The notes beneath the pieces are model-generated. The model was not told the DNA's origin and ran no database searches. It saw nothing but the letters and a program-made list of their open reading frames with translations. Shown here piece after piece: positions 50,604 through 50,618 of a stretch of 50,618 nucleotides of DNA. A program made the translations under genes and the position numbers. Location: positions 1-50,618 of the forward strand of contig JAFUJS010000006.1 in NCBI GenBank assembly GCA_017468115.1, in the 5' to 3' direction. Positions within the stretch are counted from its first letter, which is position 1; each line of letters begins with the position of its first letter. This DNA comes from Clostridia bacterium. GTDB taxonomy: Bacteria; Bacillota_A; Clostridia; Oscillospirales; CAG-272.

Positions 50604-50618
50604 GGAGGGTTATCGAAG
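50604..50618 (+). tRNA. tRNA-Ser, first 15 bases (cut by window edge)
   Basis: GGAGGGTTATCGAAG matches the start of the two upstream tRNA-Ser halves and is preceded by the same CTAC as copy 2. It is presumably an intact gene or a further half copy; the window ends before this can be decided. Confidence 0.5.

Overview
The window looks like the chromosome of an anaerobic Clostridia-type Firmicute, most likely a gut glycan degrader of the Oscillospiraceae or a neighbouring order. This is inferred from gene content, not from a search. The evidence is the dnaA-dnaN-recF-remB-gyrB-gyrA block, RemB, YdbC, a YqhQ-like DUF1385 protein, flavodiiron protein with rubredoxin, many small zinc-ribbon membrane proteins, several carbohydrate-active enzymes, strong AGGAGG ribosome sites and very regular TTGACA-17-TATAAT promoters.

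Layout. 0-0.35 kb: the truncated right end of an IS3-family element. 0.36-16.5 kb: accessory and housekeeping genes in both directions (sugar isomerase, CapA-like protein, TRIC-like channel, GH38 alpha-mannosidase with an EEP hydrolase, small zinc-ribbon and lipoprotein genes, prmC, Gfo/Idh/MocA oxidoreductase, ruvX-yqhQ, polysaccharide deacetylase). A short, strongly promoted, highly structured candidate RNA lies at about 3.65-3.72 kb. 16.7-27.4 kb: typA, a PLP lyase with rlmH, mnmG, a GH28-pyrR-DUF4177-cysteine desulfidase operon and a DUF6273 protein, separated by three composite intergenic repeats. 27.5-37.3 kb: the replication origin region, with dnaA, a textbook oriC unwinding element between dnaA and dnaN, then recF, remB, gyrB, gyrA and a coupled lipoprotein. 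37.3-41.3 kb: recA-recX-rimO and pgsA. 41.3-49.6 kb: a heparinase II/III-like gene with a palindromic operator, a TIR protein with an acetyltransferase-like C-terminus, a D-lactate dehydrogenase/flavodiiron/rubredoxin operon, hpt and zinc-ribbon membrane proteins. 49.7-50.6 kb: no gene, but repeated 5' halves of a tRNA-Ser(UGA) with nested small repeats, ending at the first bases of what appears to be another tRNA-Ser copy cut by the window edge.

Points of most interest: the 71-nt three-way-junction RNA candidate; the tRNA-Ser(UGA) 5'-half array with 11-bp iterated repeats, read here as footprints of serial integration; GyrA lacking both usual quinolone-contact residues; DnaA with Arg in place of the box-reading His, beside non-standard DnaA boxes; the TIR-GNAT fusion; and an origin where the orientation of housekeeping genes does not flip.
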